DNA from: an uncultured Sphingomonadaceae bacterium
Lineage (GTDB): Bacteria > Pseudomonadota > Alphaproteobacteria > Sphingomonadales > Sphingomonadaceae
Assembly (NCBI GenBank): GCA_903871605.1
Contig: CAIQHF010000022.1
Coordinates: 102,526 to 166,525 of the forward strand
DNA: 64,000 nucleotides
Direction: 5' to 3'
Shown: positions 15,965 to 25,810 of the stretch, piece after piece
How positions within the stretch are numbered: position 1 is the first letter of the stretch
How the letters are laid out: each line of letters opens with the position of its first letter
Position numbers and translations under genes: made by a program
Notes under the pieces: model-generated
Seen by the model: only the letters and a program-made list of their open reading frames with translations
Told to the model about the DNA's origin: nothing
The model's database searches: none

Positions 15965-17320
15965 ATGGCGGACGATCGTTTCGGGAAAAGTGGCCGGGCC
16001 GTACCCAGTAGTCGCCTGTCGCGGCTCGGTGTGTTCGGCCGGCTCGCAGGAGGGGTCGCCGGTGGCATGGTGGCCGAAGGCGCGCGGAGGCTGGCGTCGG
16101 GCGAGCTGCCGCGATTGAGCGATCTGCTGCTCACGCCCGGCAATGCCCTCAAGCTCGCCGACCGCCTGTCGCACCTGCGCGGTGCGGCGATGAAACTCGG
16201 CCAGATGATCTCGATGGATGCCGGCGATCTGCTGCCCGCCGAACTCTCTGCGGTCCTGGCGCGGTTGCGCGACAATGCGCACCATATGCCCCCGACCCAG
16301 CTCCAGTCGGTGCTGGTTCGGCAATGGGGGCCGGACTGGCGCCAGCGCTTCCAACGCTTCGACCCCACTCCGCTTGCCGCCGCCTCGATCGGGCAGGTCC
16401 ACCGCGCCTTCACGCAGGATGGTCGCGATCTGGCGATCAAAGTCCAATATCCCGGCGTTGCCGAGAGCATCGATTCCGATGTCGACAATGTCGCGACACT
16501 GCTCAGGCTTTCCGGCGTGCTCCCGAGCGGGCTCGACATCGCGCCGCTGCTCGCTGAGGCCAAGCGTCAGCTCCATGAGGAGGCCGACTACCGCCGCGAA
16601 GGCGACCAGATGGTGCGCTTCGGCGCCCTACTTGCCGACGCACCCGAATTCGTCGTGCCCTCGCTGCACGCCGATCTTACGACCGATCGCGTCTTGGCGA
16701 TGGACTTTGTCGCAGGCGACCCGATCGAGTCCCTCCTCACCGCGTCCCAGGCGACCCGGGATACCGCGATGCGGGCGCTGATCGGTCTCGTGCTCCGCGA
16801 GTTGTTCGAATTCGGTCTGATGCAGACCGACCCGAATTTCGCCAATTATCGCTATCAGCCCGGCAGTGGCCGCATTGTGCTGCTCGACTTCGGCGCGGTC
16901 CGGCCGATCGGTGCGTCGACATCGGATGGCTATCTGGCACTTCTGCGCGCCGGTCTTGGCGGTGACCGCGATGCTGTCCGTGACGCTGCGGTTGCTGCCG
17001 GCTTTCTGGGGCAAGCCGCCGTTCAACGGCACCGGCCGCTGGTCGATCGGATGATCGACGTGATCCTGGGTGAGCTCAACCGTGCAGGCCCCTTCGATTT
17101 CGGTGACCGGGCTTTTGTCGGCACACTGCGCGAGGAAGGCGCCGCGATGGCGGCCGATCGCGCGATCTGGCACGTGCCGCCGGTCGATACCCTGTTTGCC
17201 CAGCGCAAGATCAGCGGCACCGCCCTGCTTGGCGCCCGATTGAAGGCGCGGGTCGATGTACGCGCCCTGATTGCAGAGCGCCTGGACGGCGGGAACGTCG
17301 CCGCCGACGCTTCGCTATAA
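15965..17320 (+). CDS. ABC1/UbiB family atypical kinase
   Basis: A 451-residue ABC1 (ADCK/UbiB-like) protein. The family hallmark KxGQ motif is present in AAMKLGQMISMDAGDLLP. The Ala-rich nucleotide loop is PLAAASIGQVHRA, the catalytic Lys lies in LAIKVQYPGV, and the metal-binding segment reads VLLDFGAVRP near residue 305. Family members support ubiquinone synthesis or lipid/stress functions. This one is probably an accessory paralogue rather than the housekeeping ubiB, since it sits with stress genes on an element. ATG 15965 is chosen because the conserved N-terminus starts here; a weak ribosome site precedes it. Confidence 0.9.
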   Translation: MADDRFGKSGRAVPSSRLSRLGVFGRLAGGVAGGMVAEGARRLASGELPRLSDLLLTPGNALKLADRLSHLRGAAMKLGQMISMDAGDLLPAELSAVLARLRDNAHHMPPTQLQSVLVRQWGPDWRQRFQRFDPTPLAAASIGQVHRAFTQDGRDLAIKVQYPGVAESIDSDVDNVATLLRLSGVLPSGLDIAPLLAEAKRQLHEEADYRREGDQMVRFGALLADAPEFVVPSLHADLTTDRVLAMDFVAGDPIESLLTASQATRDTAMRALIGLVLRELFEFGLMQTDPNFANYRYQPGSGRIVLLDFGAVRPIGASTSDGYLALLRAGLGGDRDAVRDAAVAAGFLGQAAVQRHRPLVDRMIDVILGELNRAGPFDFGDRAFVGTLREEGAAMAADRAIWHVPPVDTLFAQRKISGTALLGARLKARVDVRALIAERLDGGNVAADASL

Positions 17321-17361
17321 CCACAAGCGCCCTGCCCGGCGTTCGATCGAGGAAATCCGCC

Positions 17362-17604
17362 ATGTCCGACAAGAATGCGACGCTCTACAGAATGGTCCTG
17401 CCCGAGGAGACCTGTCCATTCGGACTTCGCGCAAAGCAACTGCTCGAGGACAATGGCTTCGTCATCGATGATCGCCTGCTCCGCACACGCGACGAGGTCG
17501 ACGCCTTCGAGCAGGAGCAGGGCGTCGAGACCACGCCGCTGATCTTCATCGGCGACGAGCGCATTGGCGGCAGCGACGATCTCGAACGCTATCTGTCGGC
17601 ATGA
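17362..17604 (+). CDS. Glutaredoxin-like protein with CPFG active site
   Basis: An 80-residue glutaredoxin fold. The active-site segment is EETCPFGLRAKQLLEDNG, so there is a single cysteine (CPFG instead of CPYC), suggesting a monothiol mechanism. The cis-Pro and glutathione-binding region reads TTPLIFIGDERIGGSDDLERYL. It is followed by the TspO-like gene with a four-base overlap and lies 41 bases after the kinase gene, pointing to a stress operon running from 15965 to 19700. Confidence 0.9.
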   Translation: MSDKNATLYRMVLPEETCPFGLRAKQLLEDNGFVIDDRLLRTRDEVDAFEQEQGVETTPLIFIGDERIGGSDDLERYLSA

Positions 17605-18137
17605 GTACGCCCGACCGCCCAACTGCGTCCGGTCTGTCGCCGCTTCTTGCCGGCGGCATCGTCCTCGGCGTTCTCGGCCTCAGTGCAGTGCTTGGGCGGC
17701 GAAACGCACCGGATCCATCCCATCCAACGATCCGGCGTTGGTACAAGCGGCTCGACAAGCCGGACTTCACGCCGCCCGACGCTGTCTTCGGTGCAGTCTG
17801 GCCGGTGCTGGAAACCGGGCTGGCGGTCGGCGGCTATCGGTTGATGCGTCAGCCCGCGGCACCGCGGCGCAACCTATCGATCGCGCTCTGGCTGCTCAAT
17901 ACCGCGATGATCGGCGGGTGGACCCAGATCTTCTTTCGCGAACGTGCGCTGGGCGGCAGTGCGGTTGCATCAGCAACGATGCTGGCGATCGGCACCGCCT
18001 ATGCCGCGACCGCCGGCAAGGTCGATCGCGTGGCGCAGGCGACCGCCATACCGTTCGTCGCCTGGCTCGGCTTTGCCACGCTGCTCGCCGAGCGGATCTG
18101 GCAGCGCAATCCGACGCCGCGGCTGCCGGCGCGATGA
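17601..18137 (+). CDS. TspO/MBR family membrane protein
   Basis: A 178-residue membrane protein with about five hydrophobic helices. The family motif in the first loop region reads WYKRLDKPDFTPPDAVFGAVWPVLE. The usual Trp- and Asn-rich segment is represented by IALWLLNTAMIGGWTQIFF. TspO proteins bind porphyrins and cholesterol-like ligands and affect tetrapyrrole and oxidative or light-stress responses. It is coupled on both sides (overlapping start with the glutaredoxin stop and stop with the DUF393 start), consistent with a photo-oxidative or redox stress operon. Confidence 0.88.
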   Translation: MSTPDRPTASGLSPLLAGGIVLGVLGLSAVLGRRNAPDPSHPTIRRWYKRLDKPDFTPPDAVFGAVWPVLETGLAVGGYRLMRQPAAPRRNLSIALWLLNTAMIGGWTQIFFRERALGGSAVASATMLAIGTAYAATAGKVDRVAQATAIPFVAWLGFATLLAERIWQRNPTPRLPAR

Positions 18138-18496
18138 GCCTTACCGTCTGGCATGATGGCGGTTGTCCGCTATGCCGCCGCGAGATCGCGCTGATGCGGC
18201 GGCTTGATAGACGCGGCGCGATCGCCTTCATCGATGCGAGCGATGGCACCAGCGTGTGCCCGCGCGATCGCGCGGAGCTCCTCGCGCGGTTTCACGCGCG
18301 CGAAGATGGGCGGATGCTGTCCGGCGCTGCGGCCTTCGCCGCGATGTGGCGCCAGATTCCGATGCTGCGCCCCCTCGGCCTGGTCGCCCGCAATCCTGTA
18401 GTCCTCGCCGTGCTGGAAGCCGGCTATCGCGGATTCCTCCGCGTTCGCCCGTCGCTCCAATCGCTCATCCGCCATTTCGATCGGAAGCCTGCATGA
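18134..18496 (+). CDS. DUF393 family thiol-disulfide oxidoreductase-like protein
   Basis: A 120-residue DUF393 (DCC-type) protein. It begins SLTVWHDGGCPLCRREIALM with the defining D-x2-C-P-x-C signature near residues 8-14, and retains the later RMLSGAAAFAAMWRQIP segment. These proteins are predicted thioredoxin-like redox enzymes. The start overlaps the TspO stop (ATGA) and the stop overlaps the next start. Confidence 0.88.
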   Translation: MSLTVWHDGGCPLCRREIALMRRLDRRGAIAFIDASDGTSVCPRDRAELLARFHAREDGRMLSGAAAFAAMWRQIPMLRPLGLVARNPVVLAVLEAGYRGFLRVRPSLQSLIRHFDRKPA

Positions 18497-18990
18497 TCCG
18501 TCCTGTCCCCGATCCCGCCGGACCCGGCCAGGAAAGCGTCTGGAATTTCCCCCGGCCTTCGATCGCGCAGCCGGTCACCGCCCATGTGCGGATCGTCCTC
18601 GGCGGCAAGACGATCGCCGAGACGCGGCAAGCGATCCGCACGATCGAGACCAGCCATCCGCCGACCTATTATATCCCGCCCTCCGATATCGCGCCGCTCG
18701 TGCTGCGGCCCGCGGCCGGCAGCAGCTTTTGCGAGTGGAAAGGGACGGCACGCTATTTCGACGTGATCGCTGGCGATCTGGTACGCCCCGGCGCCGCATG
18801 GTCCTATCCGCGCCCGACCGCGCCCTTTGCAGCGCTCGCCGATTACGTCGCCTTCTACGCCGCGCCGATGGATGCCTGCTTCGTCGATGACGAGCGGGTC
18901 AAACCGCAGCCGGGCGAATTCTATGGCGGATGGATCACCCCGCATGTGACCGGCCCGTTCAAGGGCGTGCCTGGAAGCCGCGGATGGTGA
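18493..18990 (+). CDS. DUF427 family protein
   Basis: A 165-residue DUF427 protein, with ESVWNFPRPSIAQPV near the N-terminus, the family segment SHPPTYYIPPSDIA at about 57-70 and CEWKGTARYFDV at about 79-90. The function is not established; the fold is a small beta barrel often seen near photolyase and short-chain dehydrogenase genes. Translation is likely coupled to DUF393 upstream and to the SDR gene downstream, which starts 7 bases before this stop. Confidence 0.9.
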   Translation: MIRPVPDPAGPGQESVWNFPRPSIAQPVTAHVRIVLGGKTIAETRQAIRTIETSHPPTYYIPPSDIAPLVLRPAAGSSFCEWKGTARYFDVIAGDLVRPGAAWSYPRPTAPFAALADYVAFYAAPMDACFVDDERVKPQPGEFYGGWITPHVTGPFKGVPGSRGW

Positions 18991-19700
18991 TAGGCGCGCG
19001 TGCCGTCGTTATCGGCGCGGGAGGCGGGATCGGCGCTGCCCTGGTCGCCGCGCTCCAGGCGTCGGCGCGGTTCGAGCATGTGTATGCCCTGTCGCGCCAC
19101 CCTTCGCCCGACACCGGTAGCGTCAGCGGCGGTATCATCGACGTCACCGACGAGGCGAGCATCCAGGCTGCGGCCGAGCAGATCGGATCGCCGCTCGATC
19201 TGGTGATCATCGCGACGGGTATCTTACACGAAGACGGCCGGATGCCCGAGAAGGCACTGCGCGAGCTCGATGGCGCGATGCTTGCGCGGATATTCGAGAT
19301 CAACACGATCGGGCCGGCTTTGGTGCTCAAGCATTTTTCGCCGCTGCTCGCCATGGATCGCCGCACTGTCGTCGCCACCCTGTCCGCGCGCGTCGGCAGC
19401 ATCTCGGACAATCGGTCAGGTGGCTGGTACAGCTACCGGGCCTCGAAGGCCGCGCTCAACATGATCGTAAAATCGGCAGCGATCGAACTTCGGCGAAGCC
19501 GGCCGCAGGCTATCTGCACCGCGTTGCATCCCGGTACGGTCGACACCGCCTTGAGCAAACCGTTCCAGGTACGCGTGCCGGCCGACAAACTGTTCACCGC
19601 TCAGTTCTCAGCGGATCGGCTTCTTGCGGTGCTCGCAGAACTTGAACCCAAGGACACTGGCGAGATTTTCGCTTGGGATGGCGACAGGATACAGCCCTGA
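18984..19700 (+). CDS. Short-chain dehydrogenase/reductase (CsgA-like SDR)
   Basis: A 238-residue SDR. The Rossmann nucleotide-binding motif is VVIGAGGGIGAAL at 7-19, and the catalytic YxxxK is WYSYRASKAALNM near residue 155. A Ser upstream in TLSARVGSIS completes the usual triad. The substrate is unknown. ATG 18984 overlaps the DUF427 stop. It is the last gene of the rightward stress operon. Confidence 0.9.
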   Translation: MVIGARAVVIGAGGGIGAALVAALQASARFEHVYALSRHPSPDTGSVSGGIIDVTDEASIQAAAEQIGSPLDLVIIATGILHEDGRMPEKALRELDGAMLARIFEINTIGPALVLKHFSPLLAMDRRTVVATLSARVGSISDNRSGGWYSYRASKAALNMIVKSAAIELRRSRPQAICTALHPGTVDTALSKPFQVRVPADKLFTAQFSADRLLAVLAELEPKDTGEIFAWDGDRIQP

Positions 19701-20047
19701 GGACGTTTCATCCGTCGCGTCACCCTACGGTACGGCCGGGCTGATCATAGACAGTGAGAACAGGTTCGGAATCATATGCCGAGCGATCGAACCTTCGCGG
19801 TCCGTAGATCGAGTCGCGGATGGGTGACAGCTCGGCCGGAACTAGGCGGCTACAGCCCGGCAGCAGGCGGCTAGTGGCCCGCGCCTGCCTCTGTCTCGTT
19901 CGACCCACAAACGGTCATTCTGAGCGGCCTAAGCCCTCCTCGAAACTCGACGCTCGTTCACCGACGCAATCGTCCGCAAGGCTGCGTCTGCCGCTGTTGC
20001 CCTTGACGGTGTTGCTCAAGCGGCTGCCGGCACCCTAAGGTGCTCGC
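19701..20047. other. Gap before the defence island
   Basis: About 350 bases with no supportable gene. Short ORFs here have no domain and poor codon patterns. It separates the stress operon from the methyltransferase gene and probably contains that gene's promoter. Confidence 0.5.
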
Positions 20048-23000
20048 ATGGGGGAAGCTTCTGACGTCGAGCAGTTCATCGCGCAGTGGCGCGACACGGG
20101 GGGATCGGAGCTCGCGAACACGCAAAGCTTCATCAACGGTCTGTGCCGGCTCATCGGGGTGGAGCCGCCGCACGGCAGCCGCACCGATGATGCCCAGAAC
20201 GACTATGTGTTCGAGCGCCGCGTGTTCCAGGACAATGGCGACGGAACAGTCAGCTTCGGCCGGATCGATTCCTACAAGCGGGGCGTGTTCATCCTCGAAG
20301 CGAAGCAAGGAAGCGAGGCCGACCGCGCCGCGGCGGAGCGCGGCGAGGACGATCTCGACCTGTTCGGCCAGACCGCGTCCGCGCGGCTGAAGCGGGGCAC
20401 TGCGCGGCGCGGCACGCCGGGTTGGGCAAAGGCGATGGTGCAGGCCAAGGGCCAGGCCGAGCGCTACGCCAAGGCGCTGCCAGCTGACCATGGCTGGCCA
20501 CCGTTCCTGCTCGTTGCCGACATCGGCTACTGTATCGAGGTCTATGCCGACTTCTCCGGCACGGGGAAGTCTTACGCCCAATTTCCCGATCGCTCGCGAT
20601 ATCGGATCATGCTCGACGACCTGCGCGATCCTGAGGTGCGCGAGAGGCTGGCGGCGATTTGGGACGCACCCGCCAGCCTCGATCCCGCCGCCCGTGCGGC
20701 GCGCGTCACCCGCGATATCGCGGACCTGCTCGCGACCGTCGCCCGCCGGCTGGAGAAGCGCGGCCACACCGCGGAGCGCACCAGCGGCTTCCTCATGCGC
20801 CTGCTCTTCACGATGTTCGCCGAAGACAGCGGGTTGATTCCGGAGAAGAGCTTCACCAACCTGCTCAAGGCCCAGCGGGCGGCACCGCAGCACCTTGAGC
20901 ACCAGCTCACCGCCTTGTGGGCGGCGATGGATGCCGGCGCGTTCTCTCCCGCGCTCGGCGTGCCGCTGCGGAAGTTCAACGGCTATCTGTTCAAGGATCG
21001 CACCGCCATCCCGCTCGACGCCGAGGAGCTGGAGGTGCTGATCCAAGCGGCCGAGCATCGCTGGACGGAGGTCGAACCCGCCATTTTCGGCACGCTGCTG
21101 GAGCGTGCGCTCAACCCCAAGGAGCGCGCCAAGCTTGGCGCCCACTATACCCCGCGCGCCTATGTTGAGCGGCTGGTCGGGCCGACGATCATTGAGCCGC
21201 TGCGCGCCGACTGGGCGGGCGTGCGCGTCGCCGCGTCAGAGCTGATCGATCAGGGCAAGGCGGACGAAGCACGCCGCACGGTCGAGGCCTTCCACACCCG
21301 GCTCGCGCAGACCCGCGTGCTCGATCCCGCCTGCGGCACGGGCAACTTCCTCTACGTCGCCATGGCGCGAATGAAGGAGCTGGAGGGCGAGGCACTCGAC
21401 CTCCTCGTCGACCTCGGCGACGACCAGTACCTGGCCGAGCTGACCGGCCACACGATCACGCCGGAGAACTTCCTCGGCATCGAGATCAACCCGCGCGCCG
21501 CGGCGATCGCGCAGCTGGTGCTGTGGATCGGCTACCTCCAGTGGCACTTCCGCGTGAACGGCGCCGACCGTCCTCCGCCCGAGCCGATCCTGCGCGACAT
21601 CCGCACCATCGAGAACCGCGACGCGCTGATCGAATGGGACGAGCGCGTGCTTCAGCGCGATGCATCCGGCGCGCCCGTCACCCGCTGGGACGGCGAGACG
21701 ATGAAGCCGCACCCCGTCACGGGGAAGCTGGTGCCGGACGAGGCCGCGCGGGTGGAGGTGTATCGCTACGTCAACCCGCGCGCAGCCAAGTGGCCGAAGG
21801 CTGATTTCATCGTCGGGAACCCGCCGTTCATCGGCGGCAAGGACGTGCGCGAGCGGCTCGGCGACGGCTACTTCGAGGCGCTGTTCCGCACGACCGATGT
21901 GCCCGAAAGCGCCGACTTTGTCATGCACTGGTGGGACAAGGCGGCGCATGCGGTACGCCGTGGCGAGACGCGCCGCTTCGGGTTCGTCACGACCAACTCG
22001 CTCACACAACTCTTCAGCCGCCGGGTGATCGCGAAACATCTCGATGCCAAGGACGGGCTATCGATCCGCTTCGCGATCCCCAACCACCCATGGGTGGACG
22101 AAAAGGACGGGGCGGCGGTGCGGATCGCCATGACCGTAGCGGTGCCGGGGAAGAGCGAGGGCTTGTTGCTGGCCGTAGTAGACGAGCGTGAAGCCCCAGA
22201 CAGGATCGAGTTCCTTGGGCGAACCGGAGTGATCGGCAGCGACCTACGTGTGGGAGCCGAGTTGACCACGACTGTTCCGCTGCGGGCGAATGGCCGCATT
22301 GCCTCTCGCGGTGTCCAGTTGATGGGCGACGGCTTCATCGTCACGCCTGACGAAGCTGCTAAGCTCGATCCTCGCTCTATGGCGATAGCTCGTGGGGGTG
22401 ATCGTGTGCCGCCGCGGGTGCGGAGCGGGCGAGGTAATGAGCCGCAGGTCATTTACGACTACCGCAATGGTCGGGACTTGGCCTCTCGGCCCCGCGACGT
22501 CATGGTAATCGACCTGTTCGGGTTGCGAGAGGCCGAACTGCGGCATCACTATCCGGCTGTCTATCAGCACGTCGCTGCCAGGGTTAAGCCACATCGAGAT
22601 ACTAACAACCGCGCGAGCTACCGCCAGAATTGGTGGCTATACGGCGAGCCCCGAAGCGAGCTCCGAGTGGCGTTAAGTGGAGTCGAGCGATACATCGCAA
22701 CGATCGAGACAGCAAAGCACCGGGTCTTCCAGTTTCTTCCGATCTCGACTTTGCCGGATAACAAGCTCGTCGCCATCGCAAGTGATAAGGCGTACGTCCT
22801 CGGGGTGCTCTCCAGCATCTTTCACGTGCCTTGGGCTGTTGCTAGCGGTGGGCGGCTCGGGATGGGCGATGATCCTGTTTACGTGAAGTCGCGCACCTTC
22901 GACCCGTTTCCCTTTCCCACGGATGTATCCGAGCCGTTGACGGAGCGCATTGCCGCCGAAGCCGAAGCGCTCGACACCGTCCGCAAGCGCGTGCTCGCCG

Positions 23001-23566
23001 AGCATGCCGACCTGACGCTTACCAAGCTCTACAATGTCCTCGAAGCGCTACGCGAAGGCCGCGCACTCACGCCGCAGGAGCGCGACATCCACGATCGCGG
23101 GCTCGTCACGCTGATCCGCCAGCATCACGACGCGATCGATGAGGGCGTGGCGGACGCCTATGGCTGGGGCGACGAGCATCGCGCCGGCACGCTGGACGAG
23201 GAGACGATCCTCACCCGCCTCGTCGCGCTCAACAAGGAGCGGGCGGCGGAGGAGGCGCGCGGGCTGGTGCGCTATCTGCGCCCCGAGTTCCAGGACCCCG
23301 GCTACCGCGCGCCGGTCGCGACCACGCTCGATCTCGGCGAGGCGGCGGTGGCGCCGGTCAGCAATGTTATACCCTGGCCGGCGACCTTGCCGGAGCAGGT
23401 CGGCGCGGTGCAGTCGATCTTGGCTGCCGCGCCCGCGCCGCTCGCGGCAGGGGACATCGCGCGCAGCTTCAAAGGCAAACGTGCTGCAACTGTCCGTCCG
23501 GTGCTAGATGCGCTGGCCGGACTAGGCATGGCTCGTCGCCTCAATGACGGGCGTTATGCGGCGTAG
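20048..23566 (+). CDS. Fused DNA methyltransferase/restriction-type protein (MmeI/type IIG-like)
   Basis: An 1172-residue protein. The N-terminal domain holds a nuclease-like pattern, GRIDSYKRGVFILEAKQG, giving Asp74, Glu84 and Lys86 (D-x9-E-x-K). A helical linker follows, then a class I SAM methyltransferase with motif I LDPACGTGNFLYVA near residue 425 and motif IV GNPPFIGGKD near 590, which indicates adenine methylation. A target-recognition-like region covers about 700-1000 and a winged-helix-like end (FKGKRAATVRPVLDALAGLG) closes the protein. It therefore looks like a single-chain restriction-modification enzyme of the MmeI or Eco57I class, longer than MmeI. The DUF262-HNH gene follows 26 bases downstream, implying a two-gene defence system. 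Confidence 0.82.
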   Translation: MGEASDVEQFIAQWRDTGGSELANTQSFINGLCRLIGVEPPHGSRTDDAQNDYVFERRVFQDNGDGTVSFGRIDSYKRGVFILEAKQGSEADRAAAERGEDDLDLFGQTASARLKRGTARRGTPGWAKAMVQAKGQAERYAKALPADHGWPPFLLVADIGYCIEVYADFSGTGKSYAQFPDRSRYRIMLDDLRDPEVRERLAAIWDAPASLDPAARAARVTRDIADLLATVARRLEKRGHTAERTSGFLMRLLFTMFAEDSGLIPEKSFTNLLKAQRAAPQHLEHQLTALWAAMDAGAFSPALGVPLRKFNGYLFKDRTAIPLDAEELEVLIQAAEHRWTEVEPAIFGTLLERALNPKERAKLGAHYTPRAYVERLVGPTIIEPLRADWAGVRVAASELIDQGKADEARRTVEAFHTRLAQTRVLDPACGTGNFLYVAMARMKELEGEALDLLVDLGDDQYLAELTGHTITPENFLGIEINPRAAAIAQLVLWIGYLQWHFRVNGADRPPPEPILRDIRTIENRDALIEWDERVLQRDASGAPVTRWDGETMKPHPVTGKLVPDEAARVEVYRYVNPRAAKWPKADFIVGNPPFIGGKDVRERLGDGYFEALFRTTDVPESADFVMHWWDKAAHAVRRGETRRFGFVTTNSLTQLFSRRVIAKHLDAKDGLSIRFAIPNHPWVDEKDGAAVRIAMTVAVPGKSEGLLLAVVDEREAPDRIEFLGRTGVIGSDLRVGAELTTTVPLRANGRIASRGVQLMGDGFIVTPDEAAKLDPRSMAIARGGDRVPPRVRSGRGNEPQVIYDYRNGRDLASRPRDVMVIDLFGLREAELRHHYPAVYQHVAARVKPHRDTNNRASYRQNWWLYGEPRSELRVALSGVERYIATIETAKHRVFQFLPISTLPDNKLVAIASDKAYVLGVLSSIFHVPWAVASGGRLGMGDDPVYVKSRTFDPFPFPTDVSEPLTERIAAEAEALDTVRKRVLAEHADLTLTKLYNVLEALREGRALTPQERDIHDRGLVTLIRQHHDAIDEGVADAYGWGDEHRAGTLDEETILTRLVALNKERAAEEARGLVRYLRPEFQDPGYRAPVATTLDLGEAAVAPVSNVIPWPATLPEQVGAVQSILAAAPAPLAAGDIARSFKGKRAATVRPVLDALAGLGMARRLNDGRYAA

Positions 23567-23592
23567 AACGTCGCGTGCAGGGGGATGACCGC

Positions 23593-25458
23593 ATGAGTTT
23601 CGACAGCACCAAAAACACGCTCGAGAAGCTGCTGGAACAGGTCGACGAAGGCAGCCTCCAGCTGCCCGAGTTTCAGCGCGACTATGTGTGGGCCGAAGAG
23701 GCAGTCGTTAGCCTACTGGCAAGCATCGCCAAGGGCTATCCGGTCGGCGCGCTGCTGCTGCTTGAGCGCGGCGGCGAGGTAGACTTCCAGCCACGTCTGA
23801 TCGAAGGCGTAGCGCTTATGAAACCAATTGAACCTGATTTGTTGCTGCTCGACGGGCAGCAGCGGATGACGTCGTTATACCAAGTGCTGTGGAGCCCGCG
23901 CCCGGCGCTGCTCAAGAACGCCAAGAATCAGAAGGTCGAGCGGCATCTCTTTATCGACGTCGACAAGGCGGTGGCCGCCGGCGTGCCGTTCGAGGACGCG
24001 ATCGAGATCGTGTCTGGCGATAAGCGCCGGATGAAGCCATTCGGTCGCGACATCGACCTCGACCTCTCGACGCCGGAGTTGCAATATGCGGCCAACATGT
24101 TCCCGCTCGACCGTGTCTTCGACGAGGACGACTGGCTGTTCGGCTGGCGCGATCACTGGCGCGAGAAGGAGGTGGATACCCGCGACACTGAGAAGCTGTT
24201 CAAGCAGACGGTGATCAAGCGCATTCAGAAGTACGAGATGCCAATCATCCGCTTGCTCAAGGATAACGGACGCGAAGCGGTCTGCACCATCTTCGAGAAG
24301 GTGAATGTGGGCGGTGTGAAGCTCGACGCCTTCGAACTGGTGACAGCGATTTATGCAGGGTCCGAGTTCGACCTGCGTCGCGACTGGTCGGGCACGCCGC
24401 AGGAGCATGGTCGACTGGGCCGCATCCGCAAGGCGACGCCGGAACACGGCGTTCATGCCTGGCTCGGCAGCCTCGACTTTCTCCAAGCCTGCGCCATCCT
24501 GCACACTCAGGAGCAGCGCGCCGAGGCAGCCGCGGCCGGTAAGCAGGGTCTCGACCTGCCGCAGGTGAGCTGCAAGCGCGAGACGGTGCTGGCGCTGCCG
24601 CTCGCCGCGTATCGCAAGCATGCCGACGCAGTGGAAGCCGGGTTCGTCGAGGCAGGCAGCTTCCTCAACGAGCAGAAGATCCTGTGGGGACGTGACGTAC
24701 CCTATCCGCCGCAGGTCGTGGCGCTCGCCGCCCTGTTCGCGACGCTCGGCGCAAAGGCCCGGAACGCCGCCTACCGCGATCGGTTGGCGCACTGGTACTG
24801 GGCCGGAGTGCTCGGCGAGTATTACGGCGCTAGTACGGAGACCAAGCTCGCGCGCGACGTGCCCGAACTTGCCGCATGGTTGGACGGCGGACCGGTGCCA
24901 CGGACGCACCACGAGGCGATTTTCCAGGCGCAACGGCTTCACAGCCTGCGCTCGCGCGGCTCGGCCGCCTATAAGGGCTTCCACGCGCTGCTGATGCGCA
25001 GCGGCTGCCGCGACTTTATCAGCGGCAAGCCAGTCGAGTTGATGACCGTCTATGCCAATCCGCTCGACATTCACCACATCTTCCCGAAAGCATGGTGCGA
25101 GGCGCGCGGCATCCCGCCCCAGCGCTACAATTCGATCATCAACAAAACCGCGCTCTCCGCCGAGAGCAACCGGGCGATCGGGGGCAGCGCGCCATCAACC
25201 TATCTGGCCCGTATCGAAAAGCGGCCAGGCGGTAGTGCGGAAGCCCTCGACGCAATCTTGCGCACCCATCTGATCGACCCGGCGCTGCTGCGCGCCGACG
25301 ATGTCGATGGCTTCTTTGCCGATCGCGAGGCGCGGCTCGCGGCACTGGCGTCGGAGGCGATGGGCAAGGCGGTGGTCGGCAGCGAAGTGCCGCAGGAAGG
25401 CATCGCAGACGATGCTCTCGGGTTGGACGAGGAAGAAACGCTGGAGGAGGCAGCGTGA
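23593..25458 (+). CDS. DUF262 protein with C-terminal HNH-type nuclease motif
   Basis: A 621-residue protein. The N-terminal DUF262 (ParB/Srx-like) domain shows LQLPEFQRDYVWAEEAV and the nucleotide-handling LLLDGQQRMTSLYQVL. The C-terminal part contains LDIHHIFPKAWCEARG followed by INKTALSAESNRAIGG, an HNH (DUF1524-like) nuclease arrangement as in GmrS-GmrD-type enzymes. DUF262 proteins are common in defence loci, where NTP binding is thought to gate cleavage. ATG 23593 has GGGGGA upstream; the track start at 23575 is a GTG without a better site. It is probably the effector partner of the upstream methyltransferase. Confidence 0.85.
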   Translation: MSFDSTKNTLEKLLEQVDEGSLQLPEFQRDYVWAEEAVVSLLASIAKGYPVGALLLLERGGEVDFQPRLIEGVALMKPIEPDLLLLDGQQRMTSLYQVLWSPRPALLKNAKNQKVERHLFIDVDKAVAAGVPFEDAIEIVSGDKRRMKPFGRDIDLDLSTPELQYAANMFPLDRVFDEDDWLFGWRDHWREKEVDTRDTEKLFKQTVIKRIQKYEMPIIRLLKDNGREAVCTIFEKVNVGGVKLDAFELVTAIYAGSEFDLRRDWSGTPQEHGRLGRIRKATPEHGVHAWLGSLDFLQACAILHTQEQRAEAAAAGKQGLDLPQVSCKRETVLALPLAAYRKHADAVEAGFVEAGSFLNEQKILWGRDVPYPPQVVALAALFATLGAKARNAAYRDRLAHWYWAGVLGEYYGASTETKLARDVPELAAWLDGGPVPRTHHEAIFQAQRLHSLRSRGSAAYKGFHALLMRSGCRDFISGKPVELMTVYANPLDIHHIFPKAWCEARGIPPQRYNSIINKTALSAESNRAIGGSAPSTYLARIEKRPGGSAEALDAILRTHLIDPALLRADDVDGFFADREARLAALASEAMGKAVVGSEVPQEGIADDALGLDEEETLEEAA

Positions 25459-25810
25459 TGGAACGCTGTGGTCAGCATCGATCCTGATTAGGACCCAGTT
25501 GCGGTCATTCAGGGCACCCCTGCGATTTCTCAATCCCGGTCATTGGTTCAGGTCCAAGATAAGGGCGAGGCTGCGGATATTCCTTCCTCCTCGACAGCAC
25601 GGGGCAATCCGCAGACCTTCAGTTTCTAACGGTGCGTTTTGGGCATAGGTTGTAAGATTGGAGGCTTGCCCTCCCAATTGCGATGGTGTTTTGGCTACAC
25701 CACTCGGGCAAGGAAGCCGCCGACTGCTACATCCTCCTGGACGCTACCAATCTATCGGGCCGCCGTTCGAACGGCGACCGGAAGATCGGCTCAGTACCCC
25801 GCTCTCTTGG
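25459..25810. other. Gap inside the defence island
   Basis: About 350 bases between two convergent genes, with no supportable coding region. It may contain terminators, but I see only an imperfect inverted repeat around ATTGGAGGCTTGCCCTCCCAAT and do not rely on it. Confidence 0.4.
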
